A DNA stretch of 64,000 nt from Candidatus Nitrosocosmicus franklandus (lineage in GTDB: Archaea; Thermoproteota; Nitrososphaeria; Nitrososphaerales; Nitrososphaeraceae): assembly GCF_900696045.1 (NCBI RefSeq), contig NZ_LR216287.1, positions 2,585,854 through 2,649,853 on the forward strand, in the 5' to 3' direction. The position numbers were made by a program, and so were the translations under genes. Position 1 is the first letter of the stretch. The number at the start of each line of letters is the position of its first letter. The notes beneath the pieces are model-generated. The model had not been told where the DNA came from, did not search any database, and saw only the letters and a program-made list of their open reading frames with translations. Below are positions 1 to 8,607 of this stretch, piece after piece.

Positions 1-527
1 TCAATTCACCTCTCGGTGACGTCATTTCGCCTTCATATGTAAAACGACTTGACTACGAGGCCGAATTAGCAGTCGTGATGGGATCGCGCGTGAAAAAGAT
101 CGCTGAAGAGGATTCCCTCAATGCAGTATTTGGATATATGATCTTTCACGATGTCTCTGCTCGTGATATTCAATTTAGGGATAAGCAATTCACGCGCGGA
201 AAGAGTATAGATACTTTTGCACCTTGTGGGCCGTGGATAACCACGAAAGATGAAATTCCTGATCCCCAAAACTTGCGCATAACAACCAAGGTAAATGGAG
301 AAACAAGACAAAACTCGTCTAGTAGTAAGATGGTAATACCAATTCGTAAGATAATTTCGTCTCTTAGTAATTTGATAACCATGGAGCCTGGTGACATTAT
401 ATCTACAGGCACGCCTGCAGGTGTCGCAATGTCGATGAAGGAACCTCGGTACCTAAAACACGACGATGTCGTGGAAATTTCTATTGAAGGGTTAGGCACA
501 ATACAAAACAGGATCTTATTCGACTGA
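1..527 (+). CDS. Fumarylacetoacetate hydrolase (FAH) family protein, 5' end cut off
   Basis: The reading frame is open from base 3 of the window to the stop at 527, so the true start lies upstream. The visible part begins with a DYEAELAVVMG stretch, which matches the metal-binding ExE region of FAH-family enzymes. VSARDIQFRD follows, then a C-terminal block with the GDIISTGTPAGV motif typical of the fold. Members cleave or decarboxylate acylpyruvate-like compounds (for example acylpyruvase, oxaloacetate decarboxylase, or homoprotocatechuate-pathway enzymes) with a divalent metal in the cytoplasm. The family is clear; the substrate cannot be told from sequence. An ATG at 75 lies inside the conserved core and is not the natural start. 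Confidence 0.88.
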   Translation, partial: NSPLGDVISPSYVKRLDYEAELAVVMGSRVKKIAEEDSLNAVFGYMIFHDVSARDIQFRDKQFTRGKSIDTFAPCGPWITTKDEIPDPQNLRITTKVNGETRQNSSSSKMVIPIRKIISSLSNLITMEPGDIISTGTPAGVAMSMKEPRYLKHDDVVEISIEGLGTIQNRILFD

Positions 528-608
528 TTTTGTTATTTCTCTTTTAACATTTTATCCCATCAAGCCTGTTCTTACAAATTTCGATAAATAACCGAACAGT
601 ATTATGTT

Positions 609-938
609 TCACATTCGACTTGTCTGACTATTTTTCTTCTCATTTTCATCAAGTGCAATTCTCAATTCATTTTCCAATATTGAAATATATTGTTTATAAA
701 TGCCAAGTAACTGTTCTCTTACATTTGCCAATTGCATTGATAAATTTAAGGTTTTGATGCAGCTTTCAAGTGTTCTCTCTGTCACGAAATTTTCCATTTC
801 GATCTTGAATTGCTTTACAATTTCTCTTTGGTCATCACTGGCCTCTTCTATTGATCTTACCAAATGTTGCAAATTTTCATTAAGCAATTTGGTTTCTTTG
901 ACATGAGCATCTTTCCCTCTTTTTCTTGAGAATATCAA
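609..938 (-). CDS. Hypothetical coiled-coil protein
   Basis: This is a 109-residue, charged and Cys-poor protein. It begins with a basic patch (RKRGKD) and then has long heptad-like stretches rich in Leu, Ile, Glu and Lys, for example NENLQHLVRSIEE and LLGIYKQYISILENEL. That pattern predicts an almost wholly alpha-helical coiled coil. There is no signal peptide, membrane segment or known catalytic motif. It is convergent with the FAH gene, with an 81-base gap. I do not recognise a family. The even composition and helix periodicity favour a real gene over a chance frame. Confidence 0.55.
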   Translation of the reverse strand: MIFSRKRGKDAHVKETKLLNENLQHLVRSIEEASDDQREIVKQFKIEMENFVTERTLESCIKTLNLSMQLANVREQLLGIYKQYISILENELRIALDENEKKNSQTSRM

Positions 939-1240
939 GATATGTTTAATTAGGTTTTTATTTATTTAATTGTTAAAGTCATTTTTTATCTTTTTGCAAA
1001 GTTCACTATATTATTAGTTAATATTAGTTGTATACTATACAGCATTTTTCATATTATTACTAGCTCTTAGATTAATTGACTGAACTGAATAGTCAATACC
1101 TTGCGCAGATTCTTCTAAAGGCCGTAAAACAGAATGATGTCATGTAACATTGAAACAAAGACAAAGTAAGGTATGTATGTTATTTTTAGATGACTGCTTC
1201 TAAAACTATAAAGCCGTGATTTTGATTTGAAAGATTATCT
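939..1240. other. Intergenic, no gene seen
   Basis: AT-rich stretch between two divergent genes. It should hold both promoters, but no TATA box stands out clearly enough to place. No RNA gene or repeat was recognised. Confidence 0.5.
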
Positions 1241-2443
1241 TTGAGCTATGATATTGCGATAGTAGGTGGAGGGCCTGCAGGACTTTCTGCTGCATATTCT
1301 GCTTCAAAAGAAGGCTTGAAGGTTGCTCTTTTTGAAAAGGACCCGTCATTTGGCCACAATATTAGGACAAGTGGCGTGAGCTGGATAAAGGAAATGCTAA
1401 AGTATGAGATTCCGAGTGATTGTTACAATCCAATCAAAAACTTTGTTTTTATATCCCCTAATAATGAGATAAGAATTTCCGGAAAAGAGGATTCTGCTTG
1501 CGTGTTGGATGTAAGAAAAATGTACCAGTACTTGGCTAGCAAGGCAGCGGCTGCAGGAGCAAACTTATTCGTAAAAAGTCAAGTTGCGGATATTTCTAGA
1601 GACTTGATGACCAAGACAAGTCATTTAAAAGTAAACTCAACCATCAGTCCAAAATCCATTAAAGCCAAGCTAATCATAGATGCATCCGGATTTAGTAGTT
1701 TTGTTTCTAGAAAGTTGGGTTATGTAGTAGAGTGGAAAAGATTCGGTGCGGGTGCAGAATACGAGTGTTACTGCGACAATATCGATGAATCAACTCTAAC
1801 CCTTATGGTGGGAAGTATTTACTCTGAAGCAGGTTATGCCTGGGTTTTCCCTCTTTCAAAAAACAGAGTAAGGATAGGAGTTGGTATTGGTAAACCTGAT
1901 TCAAATGTAGATCCAGTCGAGAAACTAAATAAACTCATAGCGAATCGTGTTAAACCACTTGACAGTCTGGGCAAAATCCAGCCCATAGAATTCCATTTTG
2001 GTTTAATACCCAATGAAGGGCTTAGGACGAGGAGTATTTATGAAGGTCTAATTATGGTAGGTGATGTCGTGGGGCAGGCAAATCCATTAGTTCTGGAGGG
2101 GATCCGATATGCAATTGAATTTGGCAGACTAGCTGGAAAGGTGGGAGCAGATTCCATACCATTCGGTTGTACCATTGAATCGCTAAAACCCTATGAGATT
2201 GCTAATAGAAAGACATTAGAGAAGAAAATAAATTCTGCACTCCGAGTTCAGGAGCGCTGGCTTGCGCTATCTGATGCAGAATGGGATAAGGAGATTGATA
2301 TCATAAAGGGGTTAACTATTGACGAATTCTTGGATTTCATAAAATCAGATTTCACCACTTCAAAAATGCTCAAAGTAGCCTTGACACACCCTAAATTGCT
2401 GGCCAAACAGTTGTTTAACCTTGTTGCAAAAAAAAATGAATAA
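1241..2443 (+). CDS. Geranylgeranyl reductase family FAD-dependent oxidoreductase
   Basis: This 400-residue flavoprotein has the dinucleotide-binding motif IVGGGPAGLSAA at residues 7-18 and the second FAD motif GDVVGQANPL near residue 275. Both are hallmarks of the geranylgeranyl/digeranylgeranylglycerophospholipid reductase group. In archaea these enzymes saturate isoprenoid chains of membrane lipids or quinones. A TTG start at 1241 places the Rossmann motif at the usual distance from the N-terminus; no ATG fits. AOA genomes usually carry several paralogues, so lipid versus menaquinone substrate cannot be assigned here. It stands alone, with long non-coding flanks on both sides. Confidence 0.85.
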   Translation: MSYDIAIVGGGPAGLSAAYSASKEGLKVALFEKDPSFGHNIRTSGVSWIKEMLKYEIPSDCYNPIKNFVFISPNNEIRISGKEDSACVLDVRKMYQYLASKAAAAGANLFVKSQVADISRDLMTKTSHLKVNSTISPKSIKAKLIIDASGFSSFVSRKLGYVVEWKRFGAGAEYECYCDNIDESTLTLMVGSIYSEAGYAWVFPLSKNRVRIGVGIGKPDSNVDPVEKLNKLIANRVKPLDSLGKIQPIEFHFGLIPNEGLRTRSIYEGLIMVGDVVGQANPLVLEGIRYAIEFGRLAGKVGADSIPFGCTIESLKPYEIANRKTLEKKINSALRVQERWLALSDAEWDKEIDIIKGLTIDEFLDFIKSDFTTSKMLKVALTHPKLLAKQLFNLVAKKNE

Positions 2444-3228
2444 ACGCGCATATGTATGATTAATTAAATTTAGAAAATAGTGGATATATTCGTTCATGCA
2501 TGTATCCATACATACAGCATACATACTTTGGTATATGAGGATATTAAACATGTCTAATTGGGGCCGCTCTAGGAGGTTGTCAAATACGTAATATATCCTT
2601 AATTTTAGTTTAGCACTTGTTCTACCTAGAATGTATATCAACATGAGGTCTCATGCAGGTTATCTATGGGATTATTTAATATGTAGCTCTTTGCTATCAT
2701 AAAAATCCAAGTTTTGTTAAGGACTGATATCGCGATATACCACACAAAAAACACAGTTTACAATGAATCATCCAAAAATTACCTATTGATAGTTTATTCT
2801 TTTTGAAATACTTTGGGATGATCTTGTGTAATATTTGAACCAACTTATCTTTTTGCGTGGGAAGATCTTTGTTCTACCTTGAGATAGACTTTTCAGGGTT
2901 TGTTGGGAGAGAAGATGACCATCATATTTTATATCTCGACATTAAGATATTGTAGTCTTATTTCTCATCCTCGCCCTTTGTGATTAAATTAGATTAAATA
3001 TTCGTCGACAAGATATCAAAGTCATGATAGGTATGTGATTTGCAGTCATCATCAACCAATTTTTCTTGCATAAAATTAGTTTAATTAATCTACTCTTTAG
3101 TTAAATGTTTACTTTCCTAATTTTGTTTTTTTTCAAAAACGGATCTTGGTTTTTTCCCCAAATTACATTTCAAGATACATTATTCAGGCAGTATAGGAAT
3201 TGCACGAGATTCGGTGAATATAAAGATA
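2444..3228. other. Long intergenic region upstream of the nuo operon
   Basis: About 0.8 kb without a convincing gene. Frames on both strands are short and of unlikely composition. A GC-richer patch near 2560-2580 encodes at most a 13-codon frame. The right end carries the nuoA promoter. Confidence 0.5.
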
Positions 3229-3236
3229 TTTATATC
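3229..3236 (+). promoter_or_regulatory. TATA box of the nuo operon
   Basis: TTTATATC lies about 25 bases upstream of the TTG start of nuoA at 3260. That is the archaeal TATA-to-transcription-start distance, so the nuoA message is probably leaderless or nearly so. This supports the 3260 start. Confidence 0.5.
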
Positions 3237-3259
3237 TTCTATTCTCAGCCACTTTTAAT

Positions 3260-3634
3260 TTGGCAGGAGAAACCGCTACACAATTTCTTCCAATCTTATA
3301 TTTATTCGGGTTTGGAATTTTGGCTGGGGTTCCCTCAATAGTTTTGTCAAGACTATTGATGAAAAGAAGAAGATATAATCCAGTAAAATTTCTTCCTATG
3401 GAGTGTGGTCAAGTCCCGTCGGGAGAGGGCAGATCACATTTCATGATGCAGTATTATTCTTATATTCTTATGTTTGTCGTCTTTGATGTGATGTCTATAT
3501 TCTTGTATGCCTGGGGCACTACTTTTTTTTCAATTCCAAAAGAAGCAACGTTGCCAATGATCGGATTCTTAGGTATAATGTTCGCTGCGATGGGCTATGC
3601 ACTATTTTTGGCAGGAAGAAAAGGTATATGGTAG
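3260..3634 (+). CDS. nuoA: NADH-quinone oxidoreductase-like subunit A
   Basis: This 124-residue protein has three membrane segments (about residues 8-28, 64-86 and 95-117). The conserved NuoA loop YNPVKFLPMECGQVPSGEG lies between the first two. NuoA sits at the junction of the peripheral and membrane arms of complex I and contributes to the quinone cavity. A TTG start at 3260 gives a normal length and agrees with the TATA box at 3229. It is the first gene of an eleven-gene operon. A longer frame in another phase (from 3105) overlaps it and is not coding. Confidence 0.93.
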   Translation: MAGETATQFLPILYLFGFGILAGVPSIVLSRLLMKRRRYNPVKFLPMECGQVPSGEGRSHFMMQYYSYILMFVVFDVMSIFLYAWGTTFFSIPKEATLPMIGFLGIMFAAMGYALFLAGRKGIW

Positions 3635-3694
3635 AATTTGTAATCCCAATAGGTATTAATAACTTGAAATCTAAATACTATCAAGTGTAGAGGT

Positions 3695-4210
3695 ATGATA
3701 AAAGATCTCGTTAACCCTACCAATTTTAATATTTTAGTATCAAAGCTAGGTGATGTCCTGGTAAAAGCTTTGGATGAACCCCTGGGTTATGCAATAAATT
3801 GGGGTCGTGTTTGGTCATTATGGCCAGTTCATTTAGAGACTGCTTGTTGTAGTGTTGAATTCGGAGCAGTTTCAAGTCCTAGATACGATGCAGAAAGATT
3901 TGGTGTTTTAGAGGCCTTTGGATCATTGCGTCAATGCGATTTAATAGTGGTTCAGGGAACTGTAACAAGAAAAATGGCTCCTCGGCTAAGGATGGTTTAC
4001 GACCAGATGCCAGAGCCTAAGTATGTTATAGCAATGGGCGCATGTGCGATAACAGGAGGATTATATCTTGATTCATACAATGTACTACCAGGTTGTGATA
4101 GTATCCTACCTGTTGATGTATATGTACCAGGCTGTCCGCCCAGACCAGAGACACTAATTCAAGGTACTATGTTATTGCAGGAAAAGATTAAAAGGTCGAA
4201 GATCAAATAA
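3695..4210 (+). CDS. nuoB: NADH-quinone oxidoreductase-like subunit B
   Basis: NuoB carries the N2 [4Fe-4S] cluster that passes electrons to quinone. The family signatures are present in order: LETACCSVEFGA (tandem cysteines near residue 50), CDLIVVQGTVTRKM, GACAITGG and the PGCPPRPE motif near the C-terminus. These supply all cluster cysteines. Length (171 residues) is usual. The gene begins 60 bases after nuoA, and its stop overlaps the nuoC start by one base (TAATG), which indicates translational coupling. Confidence 0.95.
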   Translation: MIKDLVNPTNFNILVSKLGDVLVKALDEPLGYAINWGRVWSLWPVHLETACCSVEFGAVSSPRYDAERFGVLEAFGSLRQCDLIVVQGTVTRKMAPRLRMVYDQMPEPKYVIAMGACAITGGLYLDSYNVLPGCDSILPVDVYVPGCPPRPETLIQGTMLLQEKIKRSKIK

Positions 4211-4740
4211 TGGAAAAGGCTATTGCAAATGTTAATAAGGAAAACCATGTAGAACTGAAAGAGGATTCTAATTATCCTTTATCAAGCGAATTACTCTCAT
4301 CCCTCGCCAATAATTTTGGTGACAAGGTAGGAATTGTTTACAAAAAGGAATTTCGATCAAAAATAATGGTAAAACCGGAGAATTTGGTTGAGGTAGCTCT
4401 TTTTCTAAGAAATCATCATGGTTTTGATCATGCAGAATCTGCGTCAGGCACTGATTATCCTGCCGATAATGAAATTGAGTTAAATTATCATTTGGGATCT
4501 TATAGTAATACCGATTACTATCCTTACATTGTTATCCTGTCAACTAGAGTTAATCGCGATGACCCAAAATCCAATAGTTTGATAAATATATTTCCAAGTG
4601 TTGAATACCATGAACGTGAGACTTATGAGATGTTGGGGGTATACTTTCTGGGTCATCCACGAAATGAAAGATTTATCCTACCTGAAGATTGGGCCGATAT
4701 ACCACCACTTCGGAAAGATTTCCGTATTAAAGGGAGATAA
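4210..4740 (+). CDS. nuoC: NADH-quinone oxidoreductase-like subunit C (30 kDa)
   Basis: This 176-residue peripheral-arm subunit has the 30-kDa signature ERETYEMLGVYFLGHP(R) near residues 137-153 and the ILPEDW..IPPLRKDF C-terminal motif that contacts NuoD. It has no cofactor of its own and scaffolds the quinone-binding NuoD. Its start overlaps the nuoB stop by one base, and nuoD follows after 6 bases. The N-terminal 30 residues are polar and variable, as often seen. Confidence 0.94.
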   Translation: MEKAIANVNKENHVELKEDSNYPLSSELLSSLANNFGDKVGIVYKKEFRSKIMVKPENLVEVALFLRNHHGFDHAESASGTDYPADNEIELNYHLGSYSNTDYYPYIVILSTRVNRDDPKSNSLINIFPSVEYHERETYEMLGVYFLGHPRNERFILPEDWADIPPLRKDFRIKGR

Positions 4741-4746
4741 TAGCTA

Positions 4747-5907
4747 ATGAGCAGTATAGAAGAACAGATTAATGAAGCCAAGAAACTGGCCATTCAAATA
4801 ACAAGAGAATCAGAGGAGGATCGCTTGATGACTCTGAGTGTTGGACCTCAGCACCCTGGGTCAGGACATTTTAGATTTGTTATTAAAGTAGATGGTGATT
4901 ATATCGTTTACGTCGATCCCGATCCAGGGTATGTTCATAGGGGACATGAGAAAATGTGTGAATATCGTAATCATTTTCAAAATATCCCTCACTTGGAGCG
5001 TCCGGTAATTCATGATTCCTGTAATATTACCTATTCATATAGCCTTGCAGTTGAAGATTTGGTTGGAATTACAGTGCCGAGAAGAGGGCAATTCATTCGT
5101 GCTTTGGCATCAGAATTATCCAGGCTGTCATATACGCTTTATTGGCTAGCAATTTACGGGATTTTTCTGGGACATTCTACTATGTTCATGTGGCCTGCCG
5201 GCGATAGAGAATTACTGATCGATTTGCTTGAGCGCCTAACCGGAGCCAGAATCACTAATGCATTTAATATACCGGGTGGGGTTAGATGTGATATTCCAAA
5301 TAATTTTAAGGAAAAATGTCTGGCTCAGGTCAATTATTTCGAAAAAAGGTTGAAGGAATATGAAGATATCTTTTATAATAATCCATTATTTAGACAGCGA
5401 ACAGAAGGTGTTGGAATACTTACAAAGGAAGATGCAATAAAACTTGGTGTAACAGGCTCAGTGTTGAGGGCCTCTGGAGTTCCTTTCGACGTTCGAAAAG
5501 TAGAACCTTATGATGTATATGATGAAATTGATTTTCAAGTACAATATATGAAAACATGTGATTCCTTTGCGAGGGCTTATGTTCCTATCCTTGATATGCG
5601 TGAATCTTGTCATATTATACGACAACTTGTAGATAAAATGCCCGAGTCAGGAGATGTAAGAGAAAAATTGCAATTTAATATAAAGAGTTCACCGGGTGAA
5701 ACTTATAAGAGGGTTGAATCTGGGAGGGGTGCTTTAGGATATCACGTTGTTAGCGACGGATCACCTAAGCCATATAGGGTAAAGGCATCAGTCGGCTCGT
5801 TTAGAAATTTGTTGGCACTGCCTTATTTGCTAACTGGTTCAAAGTTGGGAGATATGCCCGCGATTTATTGGTCATTAAATTATTGGCCAGTGGAGGCTGA
5901 TCGATAA
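4747..5907 (+). CDS. nuoD: NADH-quinone oxidoreductase-like subunit D (49 kDa)
   Basis: This 386-residue protein is homologous to the hydrogenase large subunit and forms much of the quinone pocket. Visible signatures are SVGPQHPGSGHFRF near residue 31, with the HP pair expected at the quinone head group, then GYVHRGHEKMCEYR and the C-terminal RVKASVGSFRNL block. The hydrogenase nickel cysteines are absent, as expected for complex I. The stop overlaps the nuoH start by one base. The roughly 20-residue N-terminal extension before the conserved core is charged and probably helical. Confidence 0.95.
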   Translation: MSSIEEQINEAKKLAIQITRESEEDRLMTLSVGPQHPGSGHFRFVIKVDGDYIVYVDPDPGYVHRGHEKMCEYRNHFQNIPHLERPVIHDSCNITYSYSLAVEDLVGITVPRRGQFIRALASELSRLSYTLYWLAIYGIFLGHSTMFMWPAGDRELLIDLLERLTGARITNAFNIPGGVRCDIPNNFKEKCLAQVNYFEKRLKEYEDIFYNNPLFRQRTEGVGILTKEDAIKLGVTGSVLRASGVPFDVRKVEPYDVYDEIDFQVQYMKTCDSFARAYVPILDMRESCHIIRQLVDKMPESGDVREKLQFNIKSSPGETYKRVESGRGALGYHVVSDGSPKPYRVKASVGSFRNLLALPYLLTGSKLGDMPAIYWSLNYWPVEADR

Positions 5908-7208
5908 TGGGAGCGCTAACACCAGATTTTAGATTTGGAAACTTTGTCGGTAGTATTGTCTGGTTAGTTTTTGTAGTCCTTGCGTTAGTTACATTACTGA
6001 TACTCCCAATTATCTTTTTTGTTCTGTTCTATGTTCCAATGCCAGTTGTCGATGGTGAAGTATTAACTCCTTATCTTTTCTTTTCGATGATGGTGGACCC
6101 TTCAAGGACCTTACCTGTAGTTCAGTTCTTTATTCATACTGATATTTTCAGGGCTGCAGTTTTCCCCGGGTTTGGATTTGCTGCTCTGATAGCTGCAGCT
6201 ACCATATTTGTTGAACGAAAGCTTTTAGCCAAGATGCAATTACGTGTTGGACCTCTTTATGCAGGAAAAGTGGAGGGTATATTCCAATTATTGGCAGATG
6301 GGCTGAAACTATTGACCAAAGAGATCATTGTTCCCTCGGGTGCGGATAAACCGATATTTTGGCTTGCTCCCATTATGTTTGTTTCCACAGCTGCAGCAGT
6401 TGTGGCATTAATTCCAGTTGCTGATGGCTGGGTTGTGGCCGATGTGAGCGTAGGCTTGATTGCTGCCTTTGCTATTTTAGGGTTCTTTCCTTTGATTGCT
6501 CTATTGTTCTCCTGGGCAAGTAATAGTAAATATCCATTCATTGGGGGTCTAAGAGCATTACATCAGATGATAGCATTTGAAATACCGTTCTTCCTCTCAG
6601 CACTTCCGGTAGTTATATTGTCCTCCTCACTCAACCTTACAGAAATTGCCAGATCGCAAAGCGTATTTTGGAATATCTTTGTTCTCCCAATTAACGCATT
6701 TGTGTTTTTTATATCATCTTTGGCTGAACTTGAAAGAATCCCATTTGATTTGCCGGAGGCGGAAAGTGAGATTGTTGCAGGGTGGTTAACTGAGACTACA
6801 GGTATGCTATACGGATTAATCCAGCTGGGCAGTTATCTAAAATTATACGCTTTGGCAGGGCTATTTGTAGTTCTCTTCCTAGGAGGATGGAGTGGTCCCC
6901 AGATTTTCCCACCTGAATTAATAGCTGGAGCTCATGATTCTAATCTACCTTTATTACAAATGTTGGCACTAGATGGTCTTTATAATCCAGTGACTGTTAA
7001 TGGAATATTTTGGTTTTTGATAAAGACTATTATCGTAATTCTGTTGATGCTTATAATAAGAGGTATCAATCCCAGAATTAGAATCGACATTTTGTTACAT
7101 ACAGGATGGTACAAATTAATTGTTTTAACATTCATAAATCTGTTTGTAGTACTAATGCTGATATACGGTGGAGTTATTGGACCGGGAGGAATGATTTCAA
7201 TAAGATGA
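5907..7208 (+). CDS. nuoH: NADH-quinone oxidoreductase-like subunit H
   Basis: NuoH is the membrane subunit next to the quinone channel. This 433-residue version has at least eight hydrophobic segments and the conserved loops ERKLLAKMQLRVGP (about residue 94) and LAELERIPFDLPEAESEIVAGW (about 272), the latter rich in acidic residues that couple quinone chemistry to proton pumping. It is longer than most bacterial homologues because of a roughly 75-residue N-terminal region with an extra membrane helix before the family core. The last bases overlap nuoI (ATGA, 4 bases). Confidence 0.95.
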   Translation: MGALTPDFRFGNFVGSIVWLVFVVLALVTLLILPIIFFVLFYVPMPVVDGEVLTPYLFFSMMVDPSRTLPVVQFFIHTDIFRAAVFPGFGFAALIAAATIFVERKLLAKMQLRVGPLYAGKVEGIFQLLADGLKLLTKEIIVPSGADKPIFWLAPIMFVSTAAAVVALIPVADGWVVADVSVGLIAAFAILGFFPLIALLFSWASNSKYPFIGGLRALHQMIAFEIPFFLSALPVVILSSSLNLTEIARSQSVFWNIFVLPINAFVFFISSLAELERIPFDLPEAESEIVAGWLTETTGMLYGLIQLGSYLKLYALAGLFVVLFLGGWSGPQIFPPELIAGAHDSNLPLLQMLALDGLYNPVTVNGIFWFLIKTIIVILLMLIIRGINPRIRIDILLHTGWYKLIVLTFINLFVVLMLIYGGVIGPGGMISIR

Positions 7209-7705
7209 ACACTGCTACAGGATTTATCAAGGCATTAGAATCTGGCACTAAACATGTTGTTATGAAAAGATTCACTTTCCGTTTTCCACAAGAAAAACTA
7301 AAATTTACCGGTGATGGATATCAGTTTGACCCTAAAAAAGGTGTAGGAATAGCTGGTATACGAGGTAGACATATTCTATTTCACGATAAATGTACCGGTT
7401 GCCAGTTATGTGCGATAGCGTGTGAAGGTATTGCTGAGGCAATAACGATGGCTAAGGTAGATGAACAATGGAAGCAAAACAAAAAGTCCATTATGCCTCA
7501 AATTGATTATGGCAAGTGTGTATTTTGTGGACTGTGTGTGGATGCCTGTCCCTTTTATGCCCTGTACATGACAGACGACTTTGAATTATCATCATATTCA
7601 AAAACGCATCTTATTTATACTCCAGCCCAATTAGCAGTCAAACCCAAGTACGATGGAGATGTAGAAATTAAAATAGGCAAACGTGGTGCATATCATGGTA
7701 GATAG
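7205..7705 (+). CDS. nuoI: NADH-quinone oxidoreductase-like subunit I (ferredoxin-type)
   Basis: This 166-residue protein carries two [4Fe-4S] motifs: CTGCQLCAIACE near residues 63-74, and CVFCGLCVDACP near residues 102-113. In the first motif Glu follows the fourth Cys instead of the usual Pro. I chose the ATG at 7205 because it overlaps the nuoH stop as ATGA, like other joints in this operon; the same frame is open further upstream inside nuoH but that is overlap. NuoI relays electrons toward NuoB. With no nuoEFG in the operon, the electron donor is unlikely to be NADH through the usual module (established for AOA complex I; donor unknown). Confidence 0.94.
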   Translation: MNTATGFIKALESGTKHVVMKRFTFRFPQEKLKFTGDGYQFDPKKGVGIAGIRGRHILFHDKCTGCQLCAIACEGIAEAITMAKVDEQWKQNKKSIMPQIDYGKCVFCGLCVDACPFYALYMTDDFELSSYSKTHLIYTPAQLAVKPKYDGDVEIKIGKRGAYHGR

Positions 7706-8216
7706 TATTTTTGTTGGTTTATCGATCATTACAATTGGATCTGCCATACTTTCTTTAGAAAGCAGGGAGCTGCTGTATGGTGGTATTGCACTTGCAATTT
7801 CAATGCTCGGAATCGCTGGTTATTTTATTATATTGGATGCCCCGTTCGTGGCGATGTTTCAAATAGCAGTTTACGTTGGTGCTGTTGCCGTATTGATTAT
7901 ATTTACCGTCATGCTGGTAAGGGCCCCAAATACTGTCACCAAAAAAGAGACTAAAAGAAGAAAAATTACCGGAATTGCGTTGGGAGTAGCTTTCATGATA
8001 ATGGCTATTTCTATTCTCGAAAGCTCAACAACCAACCAACTCAAATTTAATGATAATGCACAAATCTTTGATGTTCAGGAGATTGGGAAAGGATTATTAA
8101 CATATTACTCTCCCGTACTAATTGTCTTGGCTTTGACATTAGCGGGTGCTGTAATTGGAGCGCTGGCATTAGCCCGCAGGGAGGATATAGAGGAGCGAAA
8201 TGAATCAGCCAACTGA
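7695..8216 (+). CDS. nuoJ: NADH-quinone oxidoreductase-like subunit J
   Basis: This 173-residue membrane protein has five hydrophobic segments and the NuoJ-type core YFIILDAPFVAMFQIAVYVG around residue 50, where a pi-bulge helix is found in known structures. The ATG at 7695 overlaps the nuoI stop by 11 bases; a GTG four codons earlier (7683) is possible but less likely. The stop overlaps nuoK by 17 bases. The C-terminal tail after the last helix is short and charged (RREDIEERNES). Confidence 0.93.
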   Translation: MVDSIFVGLSIITIGSAILSLESRELLYGGIALAISMLGIAGYFIILDAPFVAMFQIAVYVGAVAVLIIFTVMLVRAPNTVTKKETKRRKITGIALGVAFMIMAISILESSTTNQLKFNDNAQIFDVQEIGKGLLTYYSPVLIVLALTLAGAVIGALALARREDIEERNESAN

Positions 8217-8502
8217 TTTCTTATATATTGCGGTCATCCTTATTTCAATAGGTATTTATGGATTAGTCGTAAAGAGAAATGCTCTTAGACTAATTTTTTC
8301 AATCGAGTTGATAGCAAATGCAGTAAACCTCGCCCTTATAGCATTTTCCAGAATGCTACCGAGCCCGGAAGGACAAATTTTTGTCTTGTTTGCTATAGCT
8401 ATATCAGCTGCGGAAGTTGCAGTAGGCCTAGGAATCATAATCGTCGCCTACCGATTCTACAAGGACATAGATATAACTGAATATAAGAATCTCAAAAATT
8501 AA
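8200..8502 (+). CDS. nuoK: NADH-quinone oxidoreductase-like subunit K
   Basis: This 100-residue, three-helix antiporter-like subunit (MrpC/NuoK family) has the membrane-embedded glutamate in LIFSIELIANAVNLALI (near residue 36) and a second acidic position in the third helix (AAEVAVGLG), both part of the proton path. It overlaps the 3' end of nuoJ. A T8 run and a new TATA box follow, so nuoK may end the first transcription unit. Confidence 0.94.
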   Translation: MNQPTDFLYIAVILISIGIYGLVVKRNALRLIFSIELIANAVNLALIAFSRMLPSPEGQIFVLFAIAISAAEVAVGLGIIIVAYRFYKDIDITEYKNLKN

Positions 8503-8525
8503 ATCATTTTTCATATAAATATTCC

Positions 8526-8533
8526 TTTTTTTT
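8526..8533 (+). terminator. Oligo-T tract after nuoK
   Basis: Eight T residues lie 24 bases after the nuoK stop. T-runs are the archaeal intrinsic termination signal. Its place just before a TATA box suggests partial termination inside the nuo cluster. Confidence 0.4.
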
Positions 8534-8546
8534 CACTACTCAACCG

Positions 8547-8560
8547 TATAATATATAAAA
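8547..8560 (+). promoter_or_regulatory. TATA box before nuoM
   Basis: TATAATATATAAAA is the strongest TATA-like sequence in the nuo cluster and lies in the only sizeable gap (105 bases) between nuoK and nuoM. It is about 50 bases before the nuoM ATG, so nuoM-L-N could be transcribed separately with a short leader. Confidence 0.5.
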
Positions 8561-8607
8561 GGAGATAATGTCGTTGAGGTAGGGGTATTCGGAGCAAGAG
8601 AATGTAG

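Noticed and set aside
2360-2644. 94-codon minus-strand frame over the end of the reductase gene
   Set aside because: Half of it is the shadow of a clear gene on the other strand. No family likeness.
3030-3060. ATGATGA on the minus strand upstream of nuo
   Set aside because: No CTGA within 25 bases and no terminal stem.
3105-3341. 78-codon open frame upstream of and overlapping nuoA
   Set aside because: It overlaps the start of nuoA in another phase, has an odd aromatic-rich composition, and the nuoA TATA box lies inside it.
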